This document shows, in pieces, positions 1 through 10,030 of a stretch of 64,000 bases of DNA. Origin of the DNA: Holacanthus passer (taxonomy: Eukaryota; Chordata; Actinopteri; Pomacanthidae); NCBI GenBank assembly GCA_025331565.1, contig JAFREQ010000030.1, positions 124,001 to 188,000 of the forward strand, read 5' to 3'. The translations under genes were made by a program, and so were the position numbers. Below the pieces are notes generated by a model. The model was not told the DNA's origin, searched no databases, and worked only from the letters and a program-made list of their open reading frames with translations. Numbering within the stretch: position 1 is the first letter of the stretch; each line of letters starts with the position of its first letter.

Positions 1-619
1 AAAGTATTTTAATTTGAGCTATTGAATCTTTTTTTTCACTGTATGTGGGTCTCTGGGTCTGCTGATGTATCAACTGAGAGTTTCATGCCCCTCCATGTGT
101 TGAAAAAGCTCAAGCAACTGGTCACGTGACATCTCAGGCACACTGTCAGCTCAGTAAAATCCCATCTGCTTCTGCATCTCTAGGCCTGGTCACATTAACC
201 TTCTGTCCAACGAAAATTGTTAGATAACTGGAAAATATCATTCATACACTCATCTTTGTGTCAAGGTGTTCAGATAAAGTATTAAACTGTTTGTACACAC
301 TAGTAGATCATCTGGTAGGTGGCTCTACCTACGCGGTAGAGCATAGAAAAATAATTTTTAAAAATGTATATATTCATCTGTCTTCACGGGTTAATTCACT
401 GCGAAGACAAATGAGGTCCAAATCCTGAGCAGGCAGCCTCCTAACAAATATTGCTTGGATTTATGTGCTTCTTTCTCTCTCAAAAAAAAAATGTGAGCAA
501 TTTTCTTTGAGCAAGAAATCTTTGCCTTCGTACTTAGCTAGTACCAGCTTGTGCACACCTGAGTAACCAATGAAATGAAACTAGATTATAAACTCTGCAT
601 GTCTGTTACTATTTCCCAG
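1..619 (+). other. pgam1: last intron of pgam1 (partial)
   Basis: No open frame or recognisable exon was seen here. The segment ends in a 3' splice site (tttcccag) directly before the pgam1 terminal exon, so it is read as the final intron of that gene. The upstream exons lie outside the window. Confidence 0.7.
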
Positions 620-789
620 GTATGTCAGAGGAGGCCATCATGGAGCTGAACCTGCCCACAGGTATCCCCATTGTGTATGAGCTGGACAAGAATCTGAAGC
701 CTTTAGGACCCATGCAGTTCCTGGGAGATGAGGAGACTGTCAAGAAGGCCATGGAAGCTGTTGCTGCTCAGGGCAAAGCCAAGAAATAG
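620..789 (+). CDS. pgam1: phosphoglycerate mutase 1, terminal coding exon (partial gene)
   Basis: This is the C-terminal 56 or so residues of cofactor-dependent phosphoglycerate mutase, the cytosolic glycolytic enzyme that interconverts 3- and 2-phosphoglycerate. The exon opens after a pyrimidine-rich acceptor with the last two bases of a Gly codon. It reads MSEEAIMELNLPTGIPIVYE, then the conserved LDKNLKP and PMQFLGDEETV blocks, and ends in the lysine-rich tail AAQGKAKK before TAG. These blocks match vertebrate PGAM1/PGAM2. The AQGKAKK tail favours PGAM1. Catalytic histidines lie in earlier exons outside the window. Teleosts can carry two pgam1 copies (a and b), and this exon alone does not tell which one it is. 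Confidence 0.95.
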
Positions 790-2160
790 ACCCCCTACCC
801 CCCCTCCGATGGCCTAAAGTACAGATCATTCATGTGCTGTTGAGTTATCAAGTTATTACAAGGTCATTTACTGTTACTGTCATCAGACTCGCACACATAG
901 ACACTCAATGTGCACTTTATTTTGATAATACCCGGCTTTCACACAAACATACAATCTAGAGTTTGATTTGATTGGTCTTTACTTTGTGACATACTGAAAC
1001 ATGCATTACATTATTAGACAATGGATATTAGCTGTAATATGGTTTAAACACTGAGCATAATGCAAAATAAGGGACCAGCGAATAGGAGCAAATATAGACT
1101 AACCCTGCAGAATTGTTCCAAGTATTCCTTCCTATTTACAATCCATGTAGGGTGAGAGTCACTCGGTGGGAACAGTATAACTTATAAAGTAACACTGTTG
1201 TTAACAGGGCAAGTTGCTCTGCACTGCTGATTTTTGTTTGCTGTGGCATTGTGAGAAAAAGAATAAATGTTGTGAACCATTATGTGATGAAATTTTCTGT
1301 CAGTGTCTGATGTCATTTTCCAGCATAACTGTCCACTCTCACATGACAAATTACATCAAATACATTAGTTTTAAAGGTAGACTATGCTACACTATACATG
1401 ACATGTATTATTAGAGCAACATCATAGTGACATCCCAGTGGGATTAAGAAATACAAAGGAAACATGAAAGTACCATGAGATTACAGTAAAGTCACTATTG
1501 ATTAGCAGCAGTGTTGACTCAATAAACTACAGATACTGTAGGAATATGATTGTTTACACTATAGAATGCATTTCATACTCCCTTGTCACTTTTGGTATAG
1601 CTTGAGTAGTTGTAAATAATTTTCCCCTCATGGATTCTCTGGTACTATTTTTCCTAAAGAACACAAAAGCCTTTTACATTTTGGATATTTAACAAAACCT
1701 GGGATGTATACATCTTAAAGTCCGCATCATATATCCTGACACCTTCTGTTATAAGTAACCTAATCAATCATCATTCATTCTGTAGCTACTTGTTTGAGAT
1801 TAAATTTACAAATGTGATGGTTTTGAGGGGCTTTTTTGACACCATTTATATATTTAATGCTAATCAAAGATGGAAATTGCATATCATAACATGTCATAAC
1901 ATGCTATCAAAAGATAATGACAGAGATAATAAAGTGGCAAATTCCATATTAATAAGAAAAACCTGGCAAAATTTGCATTTTTAGAATTGATTTCATAATT
2001 TGTAATAATTAAAAACTGTTATAGTTGATACATTGTATTATTATCATTATTATTACAAGTTGTCGCTGATGATGTTATTGAAGTAATTGTACATACGTGA
2101 CCTGTTAACTCGTGAGTGGATGTTTGTGAGGCAGCATTGCATAACATGTGCCCATGTGTG
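790..2160 (+). other. pgam1 3'UTR and pgam1-exosc1 spacer
   Basis: Non-coding, AT-rich sequence follows the pgam1 stop. An AATAAA at 1262-1267 is the best candidate poly(A) signal, implying a 3'UTR of about 0.5 kb. Beyond it there is no open frame of note and no recognisable repeat. Confidence 0.55.
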
Positions 2161-2286
2161 CCTCAACAAACATGGCCGACCGAACAGTCCTTCTTTTACT
2201 TCCTGTCAGCACGAGAGTGGCCAATCGGAGTCCACTCGAGCCCTTCGTCACAGCCAATCGGCTGAAACTCTGCTCTTCTCGAAAAC
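2161..2286 (+). promoter_or_regulatory. exosc1: exosc1 promoter with two CCAAT boxes
   Basis: The segment just upstream of the exosc1 ATG has no TATA box but carries two copies of CCAATCGG, at 2221-2228 and 2254-2261. These are 33 bp apart, about three helical turns, as expected for paired NF-Y sites. An AACATGGCCG motif near 2168 resembles a YY1 site. This looks like a housekeeping promoter. The factor assignments are inferred from the motifs only. Confidence 0.5.
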
Positions 2287-5238
2287 ATGTCGCCCATGAA
2301 GCTGTGTGTTCCAGGTGAGTCCGTAAATCTGTACTTTCTGTTCTTTAGGATGGAGTTAAACCAGACTTTAGACCGCTTTTCTACCTTTTGTGCTCAAGTT
2401 GTCTTTGTAGACGTCGCTGTGTTGCCGGAAAATCTAATTTAACAACAGTGTGATAGTGTAAAAACATGCTAACGACTTCCAGCTGTCACACATGAGGTGG
2501 ACTTGTAGCATAGTTAGCGTTTTATTCCGTTACTTTTTAAAGTTGTGTCAGGTGAATATAAGTCGTCGTTAGTGTATTCAGGGATATTACGAGTTGTTGT
2601 TTACGGGAAAACATCGTATCGTTACTTGTGGAGGCCTGTGAGCTGCTGACTTTTACTTTCCACAGCAGGTTTCATCTGCAGCCCTGCCCATCGCCTCAGG
2701 CAGGACAGCAGCATTCCTTCTCTCACTTGTTTTGACTCACCCATGGGAAATCATCGCTTTTATTATTATGTGGGTGGTGGTCGGAAAGGTCAACTAAGTG
2801 TTTCAGATGAGAGAGTGATCTTGTAGATGTGTTAAAAGTTGCATGGAAACACCAGTTCTTGATAGTAATAACACGTGGTTTTGTCAGTCTGTCTGTTATG
2901 ATCATGCAGGATTAGGATTTCATGTCATGTTGATACTGAGGGTAAATGACTGAAAGGAAGTGATTCTAGAGTAATAATTGTCCTCTTTAGATAAAGGACA
3001 GATTTGTATGGGCTAAATCATGCGCTGTATGCAGGTAGGACTGTGTTTGATTCTGGATAAGTTTCATCCTTCATGTCCAAGGGTGTTCTTCAGAGTATTA
3101 AAGCTAAACCTGTCACCAATCCATAGCTGCATAAAGTTATTGTTACAAGTCTGGGAATGCATAGTTACCCCCAGAAAATTCTGGTGGTAATTCTGGAGGT
3201 GGTAATTCACTCAGATCCTTATTTAACTCGTCTAGTGATCAATTCTGTCAGAAGATGACAGCCTAAATTTATGCTACAGTCATTTAATATATGGTATTCT
3301 GATAATGAGAGAGAGCATCATTTATTCCAAAGTTTGATGTTTTATTTCACAAAAGTGTTACATAATGCTGATTTTGACAGAGATAGTCCACCTGCACTGA
3401 CAAAAACACTGACATCTACACAGCTTTTCTCCAACACTGCCTCTGTCTTTTCTTCCCCTGTCTGTCTCCAGGTGATAAGCTATGCAGTGTAGAAGACTGT
3501 ATTCCTGGCACAGGAGTGTACCTGCGGCACGGCTGTATTTACTCCGCGCTAGTAGGCTACGTGCTCAGGAAAAACGAGGGAGAGGAGGTGAGGGGTGTGG
3601 AGGGTAGGAGAAAAGGTGGGGAAAGTCGCAGAATTAATCATGTAGGTGTGCCAGAGTGAAGGTGTTACGCAAGATTTGTGAATGTGACTGAACTGACATA
3701 GGCTTGTTCAGGACCTGTGATGAAATATGCACCATACTTTGTGTCACAGTTGTTTTCTTCACTCTTGTTTTGAGTTTGAATCATACAAACTGAACTGGTT
3801 TTGTGTGACCTGTGCATGTGTGTGCGCATTAATTCGCATGACTTTTCTGTCTTTCTAGCTACCAGTGATCTCAGTGGTCAGGGAAACAGAAACACAACTA
3901 CTACCAGATGTAGGAGCAATAGTCACCTGTAAGGTATGCAATGGAGAAGATACTATTTTTCCATATTTGGATGATCTGATGAAGTGATCTTGCGCAGTTT
4001 AGATTTGGTTTGTCTGAGTCTTAGCATTCTTTGCTTGGACAGGTGACGAGCATCAACCCCAGGTTTGCCAAGGTCCACATTCTTTATGTAGGCTCCACAC
4101 CGCTGAAGGACCGCTTCAGAGGGACAATCAGGTAACCCCCAAAAACAACTGTCCGCACAGTGAAACAATGTTTTATGCCATATTATTCTGCATCATTCCC
4201 AAAATTGAGCCCAATCCCTCTGACTCTACAGGAAAGAAGATGTGCGTGCAACAGAGAAAGACAAGGTGTGTTCAATCAGATCATCATCAGCCTTTTCTGT
4301 AACTCCTGTTTACTTATTAGTCTAAGATGACGTGCTTAGCGTTAAGCTTTTGTCTTTGTTGTTACAGGTGGAGACGTACAAAAGCTTCAGACCTGGCGAC
4401 ATCGTCTTGGCAAAAGTGGTATCCTTCACCTGCCCTCAGGTCTAAGACAAATAAATACTTTTTCAAGAATCAGATGAAAACGTCATCGGGCCATGAAAAC
4501 TGTTTAGCTCATGCATCTGGTGCCATATAATTCGTTTTCCTCTGAAATTCCTAAACTCAGAAAGATTCAGGTACAGCAAAAAAAATCGCCTTCAAAGAAG
4601 TCGAGTCCCCATGATCTCTGGGAGTGTTTTGGTGTTTATTAAAAGGGGTGTGAGGATTATAATGCATGACAGATGTACAGATGCACACATCAATTCCATC
4701 TGCCTTTGGATGTTCACAGTGAACGAATTCAAAGAACAGTGCCACTTCTGTGGTGTCCATGTAGACTGTTTATTTGTGCGGCATTAAACCTTGACCTGTG
4801 ATGTCAGATTTCTCTTGGTGATGTGCAGTCTAACTACCTGTTGACAACGGCGGAGAATGAACTGGGGGTGGTGGTGGCACACAGTGAATCAGGTAACTCT
4901 CAGAGCTTAATTGAACAAGGTGTTCACCTTCTTTTTATGTAAAACTTCAAAACACAGGAGGATTCCAGCATAACACTACACACATTGATAGTATCCTGTT
5001 TGAACACAAGGTGGTGCAAGAGTAACTGCTCAAAACTGGAGAGAAAAGAGGGGCTACTGTTATTGTCATACATGTCATGCTATTTGTCTACATTTTATCA
5101 CATCTTTGTCACGTTTTCTTTTGTGCATCAGGTGCCCAGATGGTTCCCATCAGCTGGTGTGAGATGCAGTGTCCCCAAACGCACGCCAAAGAGTTCCGCA
5201 AAGTGGCACGAGTGCAGCCGGAGTACCTACAGGCCTGA
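2287..5238 (+). CDS. exosc1: exosome complex component CSL4 (EXOSC1)
   Basis: Cap subunit of the RNA exosome, the 3'-5' RNA processing and decay complex of nucleus and cytoplasm. Eight coding exons join cleanly: 2287-2314, 3472-3587, 3859-3933, 4043-4131, 4232-4265, 4368-4418, 4808-4892 and 5132-5238, all with GT-AG borders. They encode 194 residues (the human protein has 195). The N-terminal domain starts MSPMKLCVPGDKLCSVEDC and includes PGTGVYLRHGCIYSALVGYV. The S1 RNA-binding fold runs roughly from residue 65 (LLPDVGAIVTCKVTSINPRF) to 145 (FRPGDIVLAKVISLGDVQ). The C-terminal part contains NYLLTTAENELGVVVAHSE and ISWCEMQCPQT. The start is the first ATG of a short 28-nt coding exon, typical of this gene. 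The gene follows pgam1 in tandem and faces knop1. Confidence 0.97.
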
Positions 5239-6300
5239 GAGCCCTGAAACTTTTCACTAGGAACACACAGCTTCCCCCCTTCTCCCAACAATGTCTTTCT
5301 TAAGTGTTTTTTAAATAGCATTCCCTCTGCACATCGTGTCATCATTTGATTGTGCCAGCTTGAAAACACAGAAGCAGCATCAGAACAAACTGCAAAATTG
5401 TCAGGGCATAGTCTAAACAAAGTAGCAACTGTTGTAAAGACATTTTAAACTAAATTCAGTGCATGTGAAAGGAATGTGGGTTTTTTTTTAAAGCCTTTAA
5501 ATTGCCTGATGGAAATCTGATTAGAACAGTCTAACTCAGTTCACTCAGGATGTTACATTGCATCTGCCAAACTGTCCAAGTGAACACTATGTTGAGAAGC
5601 TAAATGCGTCAGAATTTTGCAACTAGTGAAGAAAGTGCGTTTTCACAGATGCAGGATTCAGTGTTTTGCTTAATATGGCAGATCAGGTTGTTCAAGGATG
5701 AGGCAGTCGGTGCTCCATGCTGGGTGACTTTGCTTAAGGCAAGGTACAGATTCAACCTCATGTCAAAAGACAAAAATGACCTCTCTGCATTGTGTAACCA
5801 GGGAGATCATTCAAAGGGCAGCAGCTGTATTTGGTCTGAAATAAGGATGTAACCAAAAGGTGAGCGCTGCACTTTGAAAAGTCTTTTTCATGATGTCCTG
5901 TATGGGGCTCACTTTTTGATAATACCTTGTCCATAAAAGTGACGAAAATGTTAAAATGCCAACTAAATTTATCTCCTCAGGCTTTTTTCTTCACTCCTTT
6001 CCAACTTTTCCAGTTTCAAGTAAACTGGTGGACAGATATTGTCCACACAGCAAAAAACAAATGTGATCACATCAGAATTACAACACAACTACCATGCACG
6101 GAATATTGAAGTACAACATGTGATAATCGAACATTTCTGTTTTCCAGCACATTATCAAAACTAAACCGTTATAAACCTACAACAAGCAAGCAGAAATGTT
6201 CCTGTTTTATCTTTGAAGTAAAGTGTACTTTGATTTTCCTCTTTCTTTTTTTACTCTACAGCATGTGCAAGATTGGAATAAAATGACTTTCAAAACCATC
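5239..6300 (+). other. exosc1: exosc1 3'UTR
   Basis: Non-coding sequence after the exosc1 stop contains no gene-like frame. An AATAAA at 6277-6282, just after a GT-rich stretch, is the likely distal poly(A) signal. The 3'UTR would therefore be about 1 kb and end close to the convergent knop1 3' end. Confidence 0.5.
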
Positions 6301-6599
6301 AGTGTTTCCTTTTATCTAGACTGATTTAAGGGATGTGCTTTTGTATTTAGTACATAAGACTTTTAAGTTGACAAATTGTGACTTTGACCTCAGAAGTATG
6401 CACACAGCTGCTCATTTATTTAACTGGCAAGAAAATCACTTTACCTCAAACACTGCAAGCGTTCTTTCTCTCCAAACATTACTTCAAATCCTTACTGGCA
6501 TTCATGCCATGAAAAATAGTGCACTACTGAAAGTGCCAATGAATGTGGGTAAAATCAGTGTGCCATCTAACACTGCATGTTATGCTTGTGGTCACTCAA

Positions 6600-6755
6600 T
6601 TACATGATTGTATAAAGGATGTTACTAAATATGCTCAGGAAACACTTTACACTTTGTAAAACCATTGTCTGTAAATAGTTTGCAAATGCTTGTATTCTGT
6701 TTTTATTTTATGTTTTACACAGAGTTCCAACTTTTTGGGAATCAGGGTTGTACAA
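6600..6755 (+). repeat. fragment of TIR repeat family B
   Basis: The segment ends in CCAACTTTTTGGGAATCAGG followed by GTTGTAC. It shares a TTTTATGTTTTACA block and this terminus with segments at about 32640-33000, 34915-35215 and 36930-37040. The terminus resembles the TACAACCC..ATTCCAAAAA inverted repeat common in fish non-autonomous DNA transposons. This copy may lie in the knop1 3'UTR. Confidence 0.5.
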
Positions 6756-7039
6756 TCCTTCACATAAAAAAAGTTCAGCTCCTCAAGCAGAAGGACGTTC
6801 AATATGCAGTATGTACAAATAGTACATTTTGTGTTGCAAGTTCATTCTATAATAATTTATATACAAGTTAAACAAATATTCTGTTGTGAGATGTCGGTGT
6901 TCCAGTGAACCTGAGCCAACAGTTCACTGTGCAAGTCTACAGTTAAAACTACACAGTCATACATACATGCAAAAAAACAACCATACACACATTTCCTAAA
7001 GCCTATCCCTTCACACACACACACAGACACACACACACA

Positions 7040-9309
7040 TCAATCATCAAAGCGAACTGATCGACATGTATTGACGTCAATGGAGAACTTCTTATTGGAT
7101 GGTGCACTAAACCCAAGTCCTGCGCCCCTGTTACTGAAGTCCATTCTGCGTGAGTGAGCACGTTCAAACTCTCCCAGAAGCCCTTGCTGCAGCTGCTGCT
7201 GTGCATCCTTCCCCAGTGCCATGTTTGCTCCGCCAGAGCTCCCCCCCGCAGCGGGCTGGAAACCCTTTTTGAAGCCGCCCATGAGCCGGAGGAACTTCTG
7301 CTGCTGGTCAGAGCTGTTGAACTGGGCGGTGCTCCACTGGCCGAAACCCTGGGGAACAGAGACAAAGATATAAAGCTCAGCTGACTCTGTATAATGTTTT
7401 CTTTGGGTAACCCCTGATTTTAATTATCTTAATTCTCAGACTTAAAAAAAACGCATGGGCTTGGAGACTACACAGTTATAATAGAAAGCCTGCATTACAA
7501 ACTGGGGAGTTAGTTAAAAAGTCTGAAGAAGTCTGAAGAGTCTGAAAGACAAAGGCATTTATTAGGCTGGGCCGGTCTAATGAAGATGCTATTGAGCATT
7601 ATGGGAAATGTAGGATCCAGTTGTTTTTTTAAGGTTCACCCACTATAGGGACGAAAAATCTAAATCTCTCTGCCTCGATGTCATGAAAGTGTAATACTAA
7701 AACATTGGAGTACCATTTAAGGAAAAGAGCCTAAGAGATATTCCACACTTGCATTTTCTTTACAAGAAAAGGCACAAATACTGACCGTAAGTTTGGCTGG
7801 TTTTTGAGGTTGAGAGGCCTGGTCAATCTCCATTTGTAAAGCCTGTCTTCTCTCCTATGACAAACCAAAACACACTTCATTAAGCCACAGTGAATAAAAC
7901 AAACATACTTAGCCATGACAATTTACAGATGTTTACCTGGTTGATGGTGACCTCATCAGTATTTCCAGATTTCTCTGACAGGAAGACCACATCTGCTTGG
8001 GGTGACTCCTCCTGAAACAGAGTCAAACACAAACAAGGTTCACTCCCAATGCGAAAAATAAAACAACATCTGAGCACAGTGTCAATCACTCCTGACAATA
8101 CACACTTACATGCTGGTCTTCAACTTCTTCTTTAATCATCTTCTTCTTCTTCTTCACACCAGTTTCCAAACTCACATTCTCCACCTGTGTCTCCACCTGA
8201 ATGGAGTTCTTCTTCCTTTTCTTGCTCTTTGTGTCCTCAGCTACTGTAGTTTCCCTACTCTGCTCATCAACTTGTTCACACGGGAGTGGTTCTTCCTCCT
8301 CGCCCTTTGAGTTTCCCTTTTTCTTTTTCTTCTTCTTTGGTTCTGTCTCCCCTACCTCACTGACCTCCACAGAAGCCTTTCTACCCTTTTCTTTTTTTCC
8401 TTTTTTCTTTAGCTCCGTCTCCCCTTCCTCTATGACAACAATCCCACCATTTGTGGTATTGTCTTTCCCTGCTTTGCTCCTTTTCGTTTTACCTTTGAGC
8501 TCAGGAGTTCCAACTTCATTTCCATTGTCTTTAATTTCCAAACTCTTTTTCAGCCCCTTTTTAACCCTCTTCTTTACTTTTTCCTCTTCAACCTCATCCG
8601 TCTCTCCCTCTAGTGTTTCTAATTCTACATGATTCTCAGCCACTTTTGTTTTAGCTTTATTTTTCTTTTTTGTTGAAGTTATTCCATCTATAGCTTCAGT
8701 GGTTTCCTCCTCAGTGGTTTTCTTTTTCTTCTTCTTCTTTTCTTTAACTTGCTCTTCAGTCTCCTCTGCGCTTACAACTAAAGTATTGTTTTTTCCCTTC
8801 TTGGCTTTCTTTGGCAGTTTATCCTTCCCAGCTGGCTGTTCTTCCTCCTCGTCTTTCGCCATCTCTACATTTTCCAATGTAATTTCATCAGACTTATTTT
8901 TCATTTTCTTCTCCTTCTTCTGTTTTTTCCCCACTTCATCTTCTTTTACCAAACTCTGTGCAGTTTCTACTTGATTCTCAACCTCAGCCAGCTTTTTCAT
9001 CTTCTTCTTCTTCTTCTTGCTGACTTCTTCATCATTTTCATTCTTGACATCAGAGCCATTGGCATCATTCAGAGACTCAGTGACAATTTTCCTCTTCTTT
9101 TTCTTCTTCTTTTCCCTTTCACCACCTCCATCCAAAGACTCCTCTTCTAAATCTATAACCACTGCATCAACCTTTTTGCTCTTCTTTTCTTTTTTTGCTT
9201 CTGCTGGACTCTCATCATCAACAGTACTGCTTTTCTTTTGTTTTCCTTTCTTCAGTTTCTTCTCCTTCTTTACAAGATTCTCCTCACTCTTTAATTCCCC
9301 CATCTTCAT
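7040..9309 (-). CDS. knop1: lysine-rich nucleolar protein 1 (KNOP1)
   Basis: Four coding exons on the minus strand (9309-8110, 8011-7937, 7854-7786, 7348-7040; all junctions phase 0) encode about 550 residues. Exon 1 supplies about 400 residues made largely of KKKK/EKKKKKK runs between acidic patches, a disordered nucleolar-type composition. The C-terminal exons carry the family signature: VVFLSEKSGNTDEVTINQ, RRQALQMEIDQ, then FGQW at residues 450-453, KFLRLMGGFKK at 466-476, NMALGKDAQQQLQQ and RGAGLGFS. Human KNOP1 has the same motifs in the same order; family knowledge places it in the nucleolus, with no enzymatic activity known. The start chosen is the first ATG (MKMGELK) after an acceptor at 9358; an ATG 6 bp downstream is possible. 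The N-terminal repeat region makes length variable between species. Confidence 0.93.
7349..7785 (-). other. knop1: knop1 intron 3
   Basis: Intron between the third and fourth coding exons, with donor GTCAGT and acceptor CCCCAG on the minus strand. No other feature was seen. Confidence 0.8.
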
Positions 9310-10030
9310 TTTCACTCTTTCCAATGGCCCCTTCACAGCAACAGACCTCTGGTTTGTCTGGTGAGAGAAATACAAACAATGAAGGCAATGACTCTTGATA
9401 ATAGATTAAATTGCAAAACCAGGTTCATATATTCTGTGTTAACATGCAAGTGTGACTAACAGAGCAATAAACACTAACCAAGGGTTTGTCTAGCTGCTTG
9501 GGCTAGGACTGCTGTCAATGTCTCTTTGCAGGGTAAGTCGAAAACAATGACTTTTGTATCGATCATTAAAGTTGCCACAGGGTCTAAAGATTTAATCTTG
9601 AGCTGTGGGCTACTCATGATTCAGCGATGCTTGGATTTGTGTTAAAATACATTTCTGCAAGTCTCAGGCTCTGGACGTCTGCTTGTAGTGTATTAATGTT
9701 TGGCACACTGTGCAACCTGTATGCATGTTCCTGTAAAGTTTGTCCAACAACTTGGGCTTCAATCCTGGATGTTTCTTGGTGAACCATGCTAGCTAGCTAA
9801 CAGCAGCTAACGTTAAATCTCAGGTAAAAGGTTAAACAAACTAATAATTGAGCCAGACAGGAGAGACTATTGTATCACAGTTGTACAGTGTTTTATGAAA
9901 TGTGAACTTCAGCCGTTTACTTACTTTGTAACCGCTGATGTTTCACGTGGATAGCTGCTCGCTTTCTTGACCCGGAAGTAGTTTCCCCTTGTTCCTGTTA
10001 GCGACGAGCAGGCGTCCGTAGCAACGAGCG
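9310..10030 (-). promoter_or_regulatory. knop1: knop1 5'UTR exon, first intron and promoter
   Basis: On the minus strand a donor (ACAAA|GTAAGT) at 9925/9924 fits an intron ending at the acceptor 9359-9358. That makes a non-coding first exon from about 10000 to 9925, and it holds no ATG. An ETS-type CCGGAAGT (plus-strand reading) at 9972-9979 and nearby CpGs mark the likely TATA-less promoter. The transcription start is inferred. Confidence 0.5.

Noticed and set aside
300..345. Possible tRNA-like hairpin (GGCTCTACCTACGCGGTAGAGC)
   Set aside because: The hairpin is real, but no acceptor stem, anticodon arm or B box follows.
8110..9398. Plus-strand Phe/Ser-rich frames of 66-143 residues
   Set aside because: They are antisense shadows of the knop1 lysine-rich exon (AAG/AAA read as CTT/TTT). 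The minus strand carries the conserved protein.
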